NCBI RefSeq assembly: GCF_015221875.1
Contig: NZ_JACYGY010000002.1
Location: 1,363,573 to 1,427,572, forward strand
Source: Dyadobacter subterraneus
GTDB taxonomy: Bacteria > Bacteroidota > Bacteroidia > Cytophagales > Spirosomataceae
Length of the DNA stretch: 64,000 nt
Reading direction: 5' to 3'
In this document: in pieces, positions 42,913 to 51,741 of the stretch
Position numbering within the stretch: position 1 is the stretch's first letter
How the letters are laid out: every line of letters begins with the position of its first letter
Position numbers and translations under genes: made by a program
The notes under the pieces: model-generated
The model's input: the letters and a program-made list of their open reading frames with translations, nothing else
The model's database searches: none
What the model was told of the DNA's origin: nothing

Positions 42913-43662
42913 ATGAAGTTGAATATCTATGCTGATAAGGACGCGATGTCCAAAGCAACTGCGGATCTGATTGTAGAACAAATCCGGAAAAAACCGGATT
43001 CTTTGTTATGTTTCCCGTCTGGGGAATCTCCAACAATCGTATTAAAATATCTTGTCAAATATGGTCTGGAAGGACATGTTGATTTCAGCCAATGCCGTTT
43101 TGTAGGTTTGGATGAATGGATTGGTATGGACGAAAACGATGAAGGGAGCTGCAAACATTATTTGTTTTCCAATTTTTTCAACCCATTAAAAATCAATCCA
43201 AAACAAATCATTTTTTTCGACGGTCTCGCTGAAAACCCTGATATGGAATGCAAGCGTATGGATGAATATATTCTGGAAAACGGACCGATTGATCTGATGT
43301 TGGTCGGTTTGGGAATGAATGGACATATTGGTTTAAACGAACCCGGCGTTGACTACCATTCTTATGCACATACAACCGAACTGGATCCGGTTACGGTGAA
43401 AGTTGCACAAAAATATTTTAACAAAACAACTGAGCTTTCCGGCGGAATAACACTTGGCCTCCAACATTTTACCGAAGCAAAAACGGCAATTTTAATTGTC
43501 GCTGGGGAGAAAAAAGCTGATATCGTTGTAAAAGTTTTAATGGAAGAAATCTCGAATCAGATTCCGGGAACCATTATCCGTTCACATGAAAATGCTTTTA
43601 TTTTTCTTGACGAAGAAGCTGCTTCCAATCTTTCCGAAACAATCCGCGGAATCTATTTCTAA
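42913..43662 (+). CDS. nagB: Glucosamine-6-phosphate deaminase-like isomerase
   Basis: NagB converts glucosamine 6-phosphate to fructose 6-phosphate and ammonia. The 249-residue protein has the phosphate-binding CFPSGESPTIVL, the WIGMDENDEGS loop and the active-site stretch GLGMNGHIGLNEPG. The Asn replacing Asp before GH is as in many Bacteroidota and Bacillus-type members. A 6-phosphogluconolactonase of the same fold is the main alternative, but the HIGLNEPG loop favours NagB. It precedes the GMC oxidoreductase by 12 bases, so the two are co-transcribed. Confidence 0.86.
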   Translation: MKLNIYADKDAMSKATADLIVEQIRKKPDSLLCFPSGESPTIVLKYLVKYGLEGHVDFSQCRFVGLDEWIGMDENDEGSCKHYLFSNFFNPLKINPKQIIFFDGLAENPDMECKRMDEYILENGPIDLMLVGLGMNGHIGLNEPGVDYHSYAHTTELDPVTVKVAQKYFNKTTELSGGITLGLQHFTEAKTAILIVAGEKKADIVVKVLMEEISNQIPGTIIRSHENAFIFLDEEAASNLSETIRGIYF

Positions 43663-43674
43663 TCATTATTCGCC

Positions 43675-45399
43675 ATGACAGATCCATCACAAAATTCAGT
43701 TCAGGATTCAAATTCTACGAATTATTTCGATGCAATCGTAATCGGTTCAGGTATAAGTGGTGGCTGGGCTGCCAAAGAATTGTGTGAAAAAGGAATGAAA
43801 ACGCTGGTTTTGGAGCGCGGTAGAAATGTGGAACACAATAAAGATTATCCAACAGCACATTTAAATCCCTGGGATTTTGAACACCGTGGAAATCTGACAA
43901 AAAAGTTTCTGGATGATAATCCACTTATCAGTAAAGCCGCTGGTTTTGGAGATGATACTAAACATTTTTTTGTACAGGACAAAGATCATCCTTATGTACA
44001 GGAAAAGCCGTTTGACTGGATCCGTGGTTATCAGGTAGGAGGGAAGTCGTTAACCTGGGGACGGGCGTGTCAGCGCTGGAGTGAGTTTGAATTTACCGCA
44101 CCCGAAAGATATGGATACGGAATCGGCTGGCCGATTGGATACAAAGATGTAGCGCCCTGGTACTCACATGTGGAAGAATTTATTGGTGTTTGTGGAAATA
44201 AAGATGGTCTGGAATCGATGCCCGACGGAGAATATTTGCCGCCATTCGAATTAAACTGCGTCCAAAAAGTTGTTCAGGAAAAAATCAATGAAAATTATAA
44301 AGACCGGCATCTGGTTCACGCAAGATGGGCGCATTTAACAAAACCGAAAGAAATCCATATTCAGCAAGGCAGAGGCGGATGCCAGGCCAGGAATTTATGT
44401 ATGCGCGGTTGTCCATATGGCGGGTATTTCAGTTCGGTAAGTTCGACTTTGCCTTGGGCGGAAAAAACCGGGAATTTGACAATTCGCCCACATTCAGTAG
44501 TTCATTCCATAGTTTATGATGAGAAAACCGGAAAGGCAAGTGGCGTTAAAATCATTGATGCGAATACAAAGGAAGTACATGAATATTTTGCCAAAGTTAT
44601 TTTCCTGAATGCTTCTGCCCTAAATAGTAATCTCGTTCTGCTGAATTCCAAATCAAAACGTTTTCCAAATGGTCTCGGAAATGACAGTGGTGTTTTAGGA
44701 AAATATATTGCCTTTCACAATTACCGTGCTTCGGTGGCAGGCGATATGCCGGGTTTTGAGGATAAATATTATTTCGGAAGAAATCCAACCGAGCCGATTT
44801 TAGCTAATTATCGCAATTTACATAAACAGGATACCGATTACGTCGGCGGTTTTACCACCTTCATGGGTGCATACCGGACACGCGGAAATGAGAAATCTGT
44901 TTCAACTTTTGGCAAAGATTTCAAAGAAGAAATGTCAAAACCCGGAGGTTGGAAAGTGTATATGTACATGCAGGGAGAAACGATTCCGAAAGCTACGAAC
45001 CAGGTTACCCTTAGTTCTGATAAAAAAGATCAGTGGGGAATTCCGCTTCTGGTCACTTCGGTAGGTTATGATGACAATGACGAAAAAATGATCCGCGACT
45101 TTTTGAAAGAAAGTGCGGAAATGCTGGAAAAATCAGGTTGTACCAACATTTCCCAACATGATAACAAACAAGCTCCCGGACTGGATATTCACGAAATGGG
45201 TGGTTGCAGGATGGGAAAAGATCCCCAAACTTCCATGCTGAATGAGCATAACCAGCTGCATCATTGTCAGAATGTATTTGTCACCGATGGCGCCTGCATG
45301 ACGAGTACCGGAAATCAAAGTCCGTCGTTGTTATACATGGCTCTGACCGCACGTGCGGTGGATTTTGCCGTTAATAAAATGAAGGAAGGAAATTTGTAG
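43675..45399 (+). CDS. GMC family FAD-dependent oxidoreductase
   Basis: The 574-residue flavoprotein has the dinucleotide-binding start DAIVIGSGISGGWAAKELCEKG (residues ~18-38), the family motifs GYQVGGKSLTWGRACQRWS and GGCQARNLCMRGCPYGGYFSS (a cysteine-rich loop as in gluconate 2-dehydrogenase-like subunits). The C-terminal active site is HEMGGCRMG followed by NVFVTDGACMTSTGNQSPS. GMC enzymes oxidise alcohol groups of sugars or polyols. No signal peptide is visible, so it is likely cytoplasmic; it is paired with a sugar-phosphate deaminase gene. Confidence 0.92.
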   Translation: MTDPSQNSVQDSNSTNYFDAIVIGSGISGGWAAKELCEKGMKTLVLERGRNVEHNKDYPTAHLNPWDFEHRGNLTKKFLDDNPLISKAAGFGDDTKHFFVQDKDHPYVQEKPFDWIRGYQVGGKSLTWGRACQRWSEFEFTAPERYGYGIGWPIGYKDVAPWYSHVEEFIGVCGNKDGLESMPDGEYLPPFELNCVQKVVQEKINENYKDRHLVHARWAHLTKPKEIHIQQGRGGCQARNLCMRGCPYGGYFSSVSSTLPWAEKTGNLTIRPHSVVHSIVYDEKTGKASGVKIIDANTKEVHEYFAKVIFLNASALNSNLVLLNSKSKRFPNGLGNDSGVLGKYIAFHNYRASVAGDMPGFEDKYYFGRNPTEPILANYRNLHKQDTDYVGGFTTFMGAYRTRGNEKSVSTFGKDFKEEMSKPGGWKVYMYMQGETIPKATNQVTLSSDKKDQWGIPLLVTSVGYDDNDEKMIRDFLKESAEMLEKSGCTNISQHDNKQAPGLDIHEMGGCRMGKDPQTSMLNEHNQLHHCQNVFVTDGACMTSTGNQSPSLLYMALTARAVDFAVNKMKEGNL

Positions 45400-45457
45400 G
45401 TTTGGTTGTAAATATGTTTTTTAACAGCGTTATAAATTTACTTTTCAACTATTAGCT

Positions 45458-45826
45458 ATGAATTTAATCGGTAACATTATCTGGCTTATTTTCGGCGGAT
45501 TTGTCGTCGCACTTGAATATTTTATTGCAGGTTTTGTCCTTTGTTGCACTATTATTGGAATCCCTTTTGGTATCCAATGTTTCAAAATCGGGATATTGAC
45601 GCTAATGCCTTTTGGAAGGGAAGTGCGGGAAGTACCCGGACAAACCGGCTGTTTGTCAACAATTTTTAACTTAATCTGGATTTTCATCGGTGGAATCTGG
45701 ATTGCGCTTACACATTTGATTTTCGGGATTTTGTTGGCAATTACCATTATCGGATTGCCTTTTGCCAAACAACATTTCAAATTAATGAGCCTGTCATTTA
45801 CGCCTTTTGGAAAAGATATTTATTGA
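45458..45826 (+). CDS. YccF-family membrane protein
   Basis: The 122-residue inner membrane protein contains two copies of the YccF/DUF307 repeat, each with a hydrophobic run followed by GIPFG/GLPFA, here IIGIPFGIQCFKIG and ITIIGLPFAKQHFKLM. Four hydrophobic segments are visible. The function of YccF is not established. A terminator lies 25 bases downstream. Confidence 0.88.
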   Translation: MNLIGNIIWLIFGGFVVALEYFIAGFVLCCTIIGIPFGIQCFKIGILTLMPFGREVREVPGQTGCLSTIFNLIWIFIGGIWIALTHLIFGILLAITIIGLPFAKQHFKLMSLSFTPFGKDIY

Positions 45827-45850
45827 TTTTTGGATTAATATAGAAAATAA

Positions 45851-45876
45851 AAAACCTGAGATTTCTCAGGTTTTTT
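45851..45876 (+). terminator. Rho-independent terminator after the YccF gene
   Basis: A perfect 10-bp stem (45851-45860 with 45865-45874) with an ATTT loop is followed by T residues; the complementary strand also ends in a T run, so it can work in both directions. Confidence 0.88.
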
Positions 45877-45956
45877 GCTTTTAAATGAAGTCATGAATTT
45901 CTTTGAAAAAATAAGGGCACGGTAATTGTTAAAGTTGATTTATAATAGTGAAAGTC

Positions 45957-46934
45957 ATGAAAGCAGTTGTCATTACGAAGCCGGGCGGACCGGAAGTTTT
46001 AGAAATCCAGGAACGACCGATTCCTGATTTTAAGGCAGATGATGTTTTAATCAAAGTTTTCGCAGCAGGAATTAACCGTCCGGATGTTTTTCAACGCAAA
46101 GGAAATTATCCGCCACCTCCGGGTGCGCCACAGGATATTCCTGGTTTGGAAGTAGCCGGAACAATTGAGCGAATTGGTTCAGAAGTGAAAAACTGGAAAG
46201 TTGGCGATGCTGTTTGCGCACTTTTGGCCGGAGGCGGTTATGCGCAATTTGCCGTTGTGAATGCGCAGCACTGTCTGCCTATGCCGAAAGGTTTTAGCTA
46301 TGTTGAGGCTGCTTCATTGCCGGAAACCGTTTACACCGTTTGGCATAATGCATTTCAAAAAGGAAAATTGCAAAGCGGAGAAAATCTTTTGGTCCATGGC
46401 GGAAGCAGTGGAATTGGTATTACGGCAATTCAGATTGCCAAAGGTTTTGGTGCAAAAGTTTTTGCTACGGCCGGTTCTGACGATAAATGTGAAGCCTGTG
46501 TTTCGCTTGGTGCGGATTTGTGTATCAATTACAAAAAGGAAGATTTTGAAGATGTATTGAAAAGTGAAGGCGTCGATGTGATTCTGGATATGGTTGGCGG
46601 AGATTATATTCCGAAAAATTTGAGATTACTGTGTGTGGACGGTCGTATGGTTTTTATCAATACCATGAAAGGAAACAAAGCCGAAGGTGTAGATTTTAGA
46701 TTGATCATGAAAAACCGGTTGACTATTACAGGAAGTACGCTTAGAAATCGGGATGTGACTTTTAAAGCTGATTTGACAAAAGAAATCCTGGAAAATGTCT
46801 GGCCGTTACTGGAAAATGGAAAATTTAAGCCGGTAATTTATCGTGAATTTCCATTGTCAGAAGCTGGAAAAGCTCATGAATTAATGGAAAGCAGCGATCA
46901 TATTGGAAAGATTATTTTGACAAATTCCTGGTAA
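45957..46934 (+). CDS. NAD(P)H-quinone oxidoreductase, zinc-independent MDR family
   Basis: The ATG at 45957 starts MKAVVITKPGGPEVLEI, the classic N-terminus of quinone oxidoreductases (QOR/PIG3); an in-frame GTG at 45948 adds three residues. Further motifs are GINRPDVFQRKGNYPPPPG, VHGGSSGIGITAIQIAKGFG (NADPH-binding Rossmann) and GSTLRNR. The cysteine and histidine zinc ligands of alcohol dehydrogenases are absent, fitting the zinc-free branch. It probably reduces quinones or enones in detoxification; no functional neighbour. Confidence 0.9.
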   Translation: MKAVVITKPGGPEVLEIQERPIPDFKADDVLIKVFAAGINRPDVFQRKGNYPPPPGAPQDIPGLEVAGTIERIGSEVKNWKVGDAVCALLAGGGYAQFAVVNAQHCLPMPKGFSYVEAASLPETVYTVWHNAFQKGKLQSGENLLVHGGSSGIGITAIQIAKGFGAKVFATAGSDDKCEACVSLGADLCINYKKEDFEDVLKSEGVDVILDMVGGDYIPKNLRLLCVDGRMVFINTMKGNKAEGVDFRLIMKNRLTITGSTLRNRDVTFKADLTKEILENVWPLLENGKFKPVIYREFPLSEAGKAHELMESSDHIGKIILTNSW

Positions 46935-46937
46935 ATT

Positions 46938-47696
46938 TTAACTTCGAACCCGTTGGGTTTCCTTCCTCATAAACCAAACGAGTGTAACAAAAATCAGCGT
47001 GTAGAAATAAAAAGAATCGTTGTAAGGCGAATTGACCAGATACAATTGATTATTGCTGAATGCGTGAATCAGGGTTGTGAAGTAAATATTGTCGGTGACG
47101 ACGTAGACAAAAAAGTAAGCCATCCCATAAAAAAACGCGCTGATGAGCGGCGACGCCAACCCTGAAACATCCGTATGATCCCTGAAAACATAAGCCGAAA
47201 CATGAGAAAGGCTAAAGACAACGGCAACGCCAATGGCCAGACCAATCAATTGCTGTCTTGGAATTTCTTTCTTCTCAGCATATTGAACGGGAAGAAAACG
47301 GAATATGAATTCTTCAATCAAAGCAGCAGGAATGGAATTGAGCAAAAATATAAAAAGGTATTTTTTGACTCTTGGCGATGACGGATAATGGATAGGAATT
47401 CCAGTAGCGTAATGAACCCAAATTTGAGCCAGCGTCCAAACTACAAATCCCATGAACAAGGCAACCAGAAGTTTCTTCCCATCAAAAAGAGTACTAAATG
47501 AAATCTCGTTAAAGTAAGGTTTTACAAAACCGGCGAGAATGATCGCCTGAAAGGTAAAAATGATTATTCCTAAAACGATTGCCTGCGGCCAGTTTTTTAA
47601 AATATTTTGAGCCCATTCTGTAATGAAAATCAGGCTAATTGTGTTAGCTAATAGACAGCATACCAGAATAATTTTTGCCAAATCTTTTAATCGCAT
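46938..47696 (-). CDS. CPBP-family intramembrane metalloprotease
   Basis: The 252-residue protein has about seven hydrophobic segments and the CPBP (Abi/CAAX protease-like) motifs: EEFIFRFLPV (EExxxR, motif 1), a FSLSHVSA stretch with the second-motif His, and FFYGMAYFFVYVVTDNIYFTTLIHAFSN (motif 3/4 His). Members act in prenyl-protein processing, bacteriocin immunity or unknown roles. It converges with the quinone oxidoreductase gene (3-base gap). Confidence 0.9.
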   Translation of the reverse strand: MRLKDLAKIILVCCLLANTISLIFITEWAQNILKNWPQAIVLGIIIFTFQAIILAGFVKPYFNEISFSTLFDGKKLLVALFMGFVVWTLAQIWVHYATGIPIHYPSSPRVKKYLFIFLLNSIPAALIEEFIFRFLPVQYAEKKEIPRQQLIGLAIGVAVVFSLSHVSAYVFRDHTDVSGLASPLISAFFYGMAYFFVYVVTDNIYFTTLIHAFSNNQLYLVNSPYNDSFYFYTLIFVTLVWFMRKETQRVRS

Positions 47697-47869
47697 GCGT
47701 GAATGTCAGAAGCTGTTGATGGTGAAAATTTTCATGTAAAAGTGAGACTTATCTGCCGAAAATAAGATGAGTTTCTTTCCTCTTAATAATTCCTGAAATA
47801 AGAATAGTATCTTTTTATTCGTTTAAATTTAATGGAAATCATCGTGTCGATGTGCTAATTCAAAAAAAG

Positions 47870-48523
47870 ATGGCAACAAAAATTAAAGAAATATCAGCAG
47901 CGAGTATTACAGAAATGTACATTCATTACTGTCTGGAACATAATGAAAATCCTAAGTCTGTTTATCTGTTTTGCAAAAGAAACGGAATAGTTGAGAAAGA
48001 ATTTTATACTTATTTCTCGTCCATTGAAGCGATTGAAAAATCTGTTTTCATCAGTTTTCATAAACTGACGCTGGAATTGATGAGCAAAAGCACTGATAAT
48101 GATCTGCTTAGCTTCCGTGAAAAGTTATTAACTTATTACTACACATTTTTTGAAATTCTGACAGCCAACAGAAGTTATGTTGTCTTCGCTTTGAAAGGCG
48201 ATAAAAGCAGACTGAACGGGTTGATGAAACTGAAAGAATTTCGGTCTTATTTTAAATCGTTTATCACCGCAAGCAGTCAGGGGTATTTGAAAGGAAAAAG
48301 TGAGCGACTTCAAAAATTACAACAGGACGGATTGGAAGAAGGTGCATGGATACAACTGTTGGTAACATTAAGATTCTGGCTTGATGATGAATCGGTTGGA
48401 TTTGAAAAGACAGATCTTTTTATCGAAAAATCAATCCGCGCCACATTTGACCTGATTGACATCACACCACTGGAAAGTGTGATCGATTTTGGTAAATTTT
48501 TAATCAAAGAAAAATTACGGTAG
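47870..48523 (+). CDS. TetR-like regulator with divergent N-terminal HTH
   Basis: From the ATG at 47870 the protein reads MATKIKEISAASITEMYIHYC. The first ~55 residues resemble a TetR helix-turn-helix in diverged form (VYLFCKRNGIVEKEFYTYFSS, then IEAIEKSVF). The rest is a helical ligand domain. In Bacteroidota this gene type is typically followed by an ABC1 kinase, as here after 3 bases. A ligand or operator is not visible. A GTG start at 47852 is possible. Confidence 0.75.
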   Translation: MATKIKEISAASITEMYIHYCLEHNENPKSVYLFCKRNGIVEKEFYTYFSSIEAIEKSVFISFHKLTLELMSKSTDNDLLSFREKLLTYYYTFFEILTANRSYVVFALKGDKSRLNGLMKLKEFRSYFKSFITASSQGYLKGKSERLQKLQQDGLEEGAWIQLLVTLRFWLDDESVGFEKTDLFIEKSIRATFDLIDITPLESVIDFGKFLIKEKLR

Positions 48524-48526
48524 TGA

Positions 48527-49834
48527 ATGGAAACCATAGACAGCATACCTACTTCAAAAATTCAGCGTGCATCCAAATTGATTACTACCGGTGTTAAAAT
48601 CGGCGGAAATTATTTAAAATATTACGGTGAGAAGATCACAAATCCTGAATCTGCACGGGACAATCTGAATACAAATAACGCAGAAGATATTTACGACGGC
48701 CTGAAAAACCTGAAAGGAAGTGCCTTAAAACTGGCTCAGATGCTTAGCATGGAGAAAAGTTTTATGCCGCAGGCTTACGTTGAAAAATTTTCGCTTTCTC
48801 AGTTTTCGGTACCGCCATTGTCGGCGCCTTTGGTTATTAAAACGTTCAGAAAATATTTTGGCAAATCGCCGCTTGATCTTTTCGATACGTTTAATCCGAA
48901 TGCGATTAATGCTGCAAGTATCGGACAAGTACATAAAGCAACGGCTAATGGCAAAGAACTGGCCGTAAAAATCCAATATCCGGGCGTTGCTGAAAGTATT
49001 ACTTCGGACCTTGCGTTGGTGAAACCGATTGCGATGAAAATGTTTAATATCCAGAGCAAGGATTCGGACAAGTATTTCAAAGAGGTTGAAACCAAGCTGA
49101 CGGAAGAAACAAATTACATTCTGGAAATTGCACAAAGCAAGGAAATCGGGGACGCCTGTGCGCATATTCCAAACCTTCGTTTCCCAAAATACTACGAGGA
49201 ATTTTCTTCGGAACGTGTGATTACGATGGATTGGATGACAGGAATTCACCTTTCAGAATTTGTTAAAACGAATCCTTCTCAGGAAGCTCAAAATAAAATA
49301 GGACAGGCGCTTTGGGACTTTTACATGTTCCAGGTTCACCAGCTTCGGAAAGTACATGCTGATCCGCATCCGGGAAATTTCCTGGTTGATAAGGATGAAA
49401 ATCTGATCGCTATTGATTTTGGCTGTATGAAAGAAATTCCTGAGGATTTCTATACACCTTATTTCGAGTTAGCTGAAAAGGTAAATATGAATAATCCGGA
49501 GATTTTCAGAAGTAAATTATTCGAACTGGAAATTCTGACTGAAAAAGATACGCCGGAAGAAACGGCTTACTTCACGAAACTTTTCCATGAAATCCTGACT
49601 TTATTCACAGAGCCTTTTCAGGTTGAAGAGTTTGATTTTGCGGATGAAGTTTTCTTTGCAAGATTGGTTGAATTAGGAGAGAAATATGCGAATGATAAGA
49701 ATCTTAGAAAGATGAATGTGAATCGTGGTTCCAAACATTTTATCTATATCAACCGTACTTTTTTCGGTTTATTCAGCTTGCTGCATGAATTGAAAGCGAA
49801 GGTTAGTATCAATCAATATGTCTCTTTGACATAA
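48527..49834 (+). CDS. ABC1/UbiB-like atypical protein kinase
   Basis: The 435-residue protein has the ABC1 kinase signature. It shows KLAQMLSM near residue 65 (the A/K-Q region), AASIGQVHKATANGKELAVKIQYPG with the Ala-rich loop and catalytic Lys, HADPHPGNFLVDKDENLIAIDFGCM (catalytic HxD-like and DFG motifs) and VITMDWMTG. UbiB-type proteins are ATPases or kinases needed for quinone or lipid synthesis. There is no membrane segment. It is co-transcribed with the TetR-like gene. Confidence 0.92.
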   Translation: METIDSIPTSKIQRASKLITTGVKIGGNYLKYYGEKITNPESARDNLNTNNAEDIYDGLKNLKGSALKLAQMLSMEKSFMPQAYVEKFSLSQFSVPPLSAPLVIKTFRKYFGKSPLDLFDTFNPNAINAASIGQVHKATANGKELAVKIQYPGVAESITSDLALVKPIAMKMFNIQSKDSDKYFKEVETKLTEETNYILEIAQSKEIGDACAHIPNLRFPKYYEEFSSERVITMDWMTGIHLSEFVKTNPSQEAQNKIGQALWDFYMFQVHQLRKVHADPHPGNFLVDKDENLIAIDFGCMKEIPEDFYTPYFELAEKVNMNNPEIFRSKLFELEILTEKDTPEETAYFTKLFHEILTLFTEPFQVEEFDFADEVFFARLVELGEKYANDKNLRKMNVNRGSKHFIYINRTFFGLFSLLHELKAKVSINQYVSLT

Positions 49835-49854
49835 ATTGAAAATGATTATTTGAT

Positions 49855-49889
49855 ATGCGTGATGTCGAAAGATGTCACGCATTTTTTTT
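49855..49889 (+). terminator. Rho-independent terminator after the ABC1 kinase gene
   Basis: A 12-bp stem with two G-U wobbles and a GAAA tetraloop (49855-49866 with 49871-49882) is followed by eight T residues, 21 bases past the stop codon. It lies in the gap between convergent genes. Confidence 0.9.
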
Positions 49890-49895
49890 ATGTCA

Positions 49896-50345
49896 TTAAA
49901 GTACTTTTTTGAGGCACACACTGATTTCCAGATCGTCGTATTGATTATAGTTTTCGGTGATTTGATAACCGTATTTTTTGTAAAGATTAATTGCGTTAGG
50001 TTGTCCTTTTCCGGTTTCTAAAACAGCTTCTTCATAGCCAAGTTCCTTCGCCCAAATTTCCAGCGCTGCAAGGATTGAAGATGCAACTCCTTTTCCTCTT
50101 TGATTTTCTTTGATAAACATGCGCTTGATTTCAACTGCTTTATCATTGAAAATTTTAAAACAGCCACAACCGATTGGTTCTTCATCTTCGTAGGCTAAGA
50201 CAACGGTAGGCAGGCCGGTGATTCGGTTGTATTCTTCATAGTCTTCCGGATTTGTATTGTAGATTCTGCAAAGTTCAATATCTAATTGGCTTGTGAGTTT
50301 TACGAAATCTAGGTTATCACTGTTAGTTCTTAGTATCCTTTGCAT
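49896..50345 (-). CDS. GNAT family acetyltransferase
   Basis: The 149-residue protein has the full GNAT core: VVLAYEDEEPIGCGCFKIF, KRMFIKENQRGKGVASSILAALE (acetyl-CoA pyrophosphate loop RGKGVA) and YEEAVLETGKGQPNAINLYKKYGY, a C-terminal pattern close to small N-acetyltransferases of amino acids or aminoglycosides. The substrate is unknown. It lies downstream of the PepSY gene across a family A repeat. Confidence 0.88.
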   Translation of the reverse strand: MQRILRTNSDNLDFVKLTSQLDIELCRIYNTNPEDYEEYNRITGLPTVVLAYEDEEPIGCGCFKIFNDKAVEIKRMFIKENQRGKGVASSILAALEIWAKELGYEEAVLETGKGQPNAINLYKKYGYQITENYNQYDDLEISVCLKKVL

Positions 50346-50357
50346 ATGTTTTAAGAA

Positions 50358-50473
50358 AGGTTTACACGCAAAGTAAAAGAGTTTAAACGCAGAGAACGAA
50401 GAGTTATACAGAGAATTAAATATTAATCCTGCGTAACTCTGCGCTTAACTCTTCTTAACTCTGCGTTTAACCT
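50358..50473. repeat. Family A palindromic repeat (copy A5)
   Basis: It starts AGGTTTACACGCAAAG and ends CTCTGCGTTTAACCT, with several CGCAGAG/CTCTGCG blocks between. The stop codon of the PepSY gene (50467-50469, TAA) lies within its last bases, as in the cobU case. Confidence 0.82.
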
Positions 50474-51621
50474 TTTACCAATTCCTTTTTAACTCCCATT
50501 CTTACTTTCGGCTTTTTACTCTTTTTTCTTCTTCCCCACCAGATAATAAATCCGGTTACAGGCAAGCTGGCGGTGATGGCTGAGATAATAAAGGCCAATA
50601 TTTTTCCAGGTAATCCGACTATTGCACCAATGTGAATATCGTAATTCATCCGCATGATCTTGTTTGCCAAATTAATATCATCACGATACCGACCAAAGTT
50701 ATGCGTTACAGGAAGTGGTTTTAAGCTATACTGATCGTAGTAAATATAATCCGCTTTGTAATATGTTCCTGCGATCGGATTTGTAACTGCTGCAATCGTA
50801 GATTTAGCTGTTTCCGGATAATGCATTTCAATGGTTTGTGCCGCCGGATATTCAGCCATTGTCTTTTTCCAAAGGAAATCAATGGCAGGAGTATTCTTAT
50901 CCAAAACTGGTTTGCCTTTGGATTCTGGTTCGTAAAATTGTGTCATGGTTTGTCCACCAGAAGTTGCCCAGTAAACACTTTTTGAAAACCACTGAAAGCC
51001 CATGATTAGACCTGTACAAGCGATAATCAATGCAATAGGAATCGAGTAAAAACCTAACACATTGTGCAGGTCATAATTTTTTCTTCTCCATTGTGCGTCC
51101 CATTTTACTTTAAATCTTTGCTTCAAAGCGGCTTTATTTTTTGGCCACCAAAGAACAAGACCGGATAGAAGCATAATGACAAAAATCAACGTAGCTGATG
51201 CAGCAATTGGTTGTCCGATGTTTGGTGGCAGCCATAAATAATAATGTCCCAGCAGAATAAACCGGAAAAAATCAGTATCCATATTTCTCGTTTCCAAAAC
51301 TTCACCCGTGTAAGGGTTGACAAACATCAGGTAATAATATTCCGGATCGAAATTGAAAAAAGTAATGACAGCGGCTGTTTTTTTATCCGCATATTGCACG
51401 CTATGGAGCTTTTTGTTCGGCAGTGCTTTTTCGGCAATTACCTTAAATTCCGACGGAGCCAGAAAAGGTTTATTCTGAGGTTCCACAAAGCGGAATGACT
51501 GCGTTGCATCCTGGATTTCCAGCTGGAAGGCGTAAATACATCCGGTTACAGCCAGTATAAATACAATGATTCCGGAGCCGATTCCTAGCCAGAGATGAAG
51601 AAAATGTAAGACCTTTTTCAT
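50467..51621 (-). CDS. PepSY-associated transmembrane protein
   Basis: From the ATG at 51621 the protein reads MKKVLHFLHLWLGIGSGIIVFILAVTG, the typical N-terminus of PepSY_TM proteins (iron-regulated membrane proteins, sometimes with ferric reductase activity). It has four main hydrophobic segments, a large periplasmic PepSY-like region (MFVNPYTGEVLETRNM) and a final WWGRRKK. A longer frame starts at 51660 without family support. Situated 120 bases downstream of a siderophore-type TonB receptor, it probably assists iron release or reduction. Confidence 0.88.
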   Translation of the reverse strand: MKKVLHFLHLWLGIGSGIIVFILAVTGCIYAFQLEIQDATQSFRFVEPQNKPFLAPSEFKVIAEKALPNKKLHSVQYADKKTAAVITFFNFDPEYYYLMFVNPYTGEVLETRNMDTDFFRFILLGHYYLWLPPNIGQPIAASATLIFVIMLLSGLVLWWPKNKAALKQRFKVKWDAQWRRKNYDLHNVLGFYSIPIALIIACTGLIMGFQWFSKSVYWATSGGQTMTQFYEPESKGKPVLDKNTPAIDFLWKKTMAEYPAAQTIEMHYPETAKSTIAAVTNPIAGTYYKADYIYYDQYSLKPLPVTHNFGRYRDDINLANKIMRMNYDIHIGAIVGLPGKILAFIISAITASLPVTGFIIWWGRRKKSKKPKVRMGVKKELVKG

Positions 51622-51741
51622 GGTGAATGAGTTTTCAAATGCTGCAACAAATTTTAACACGAATACCGTATTCCGGTTTTTTGACCAGAATACGGGAAGA
51701 AAATGATATTGATTTTACTCAGAAAATCTTTCTGGTTTTAC

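Noticed and set aside
42913..43662. Loss of the catalytic Asp in the NagB-like enzyme
   Set aside because: Asn at this position is common in the Bacillus/Bacteroidota branch, so it is not a defect.
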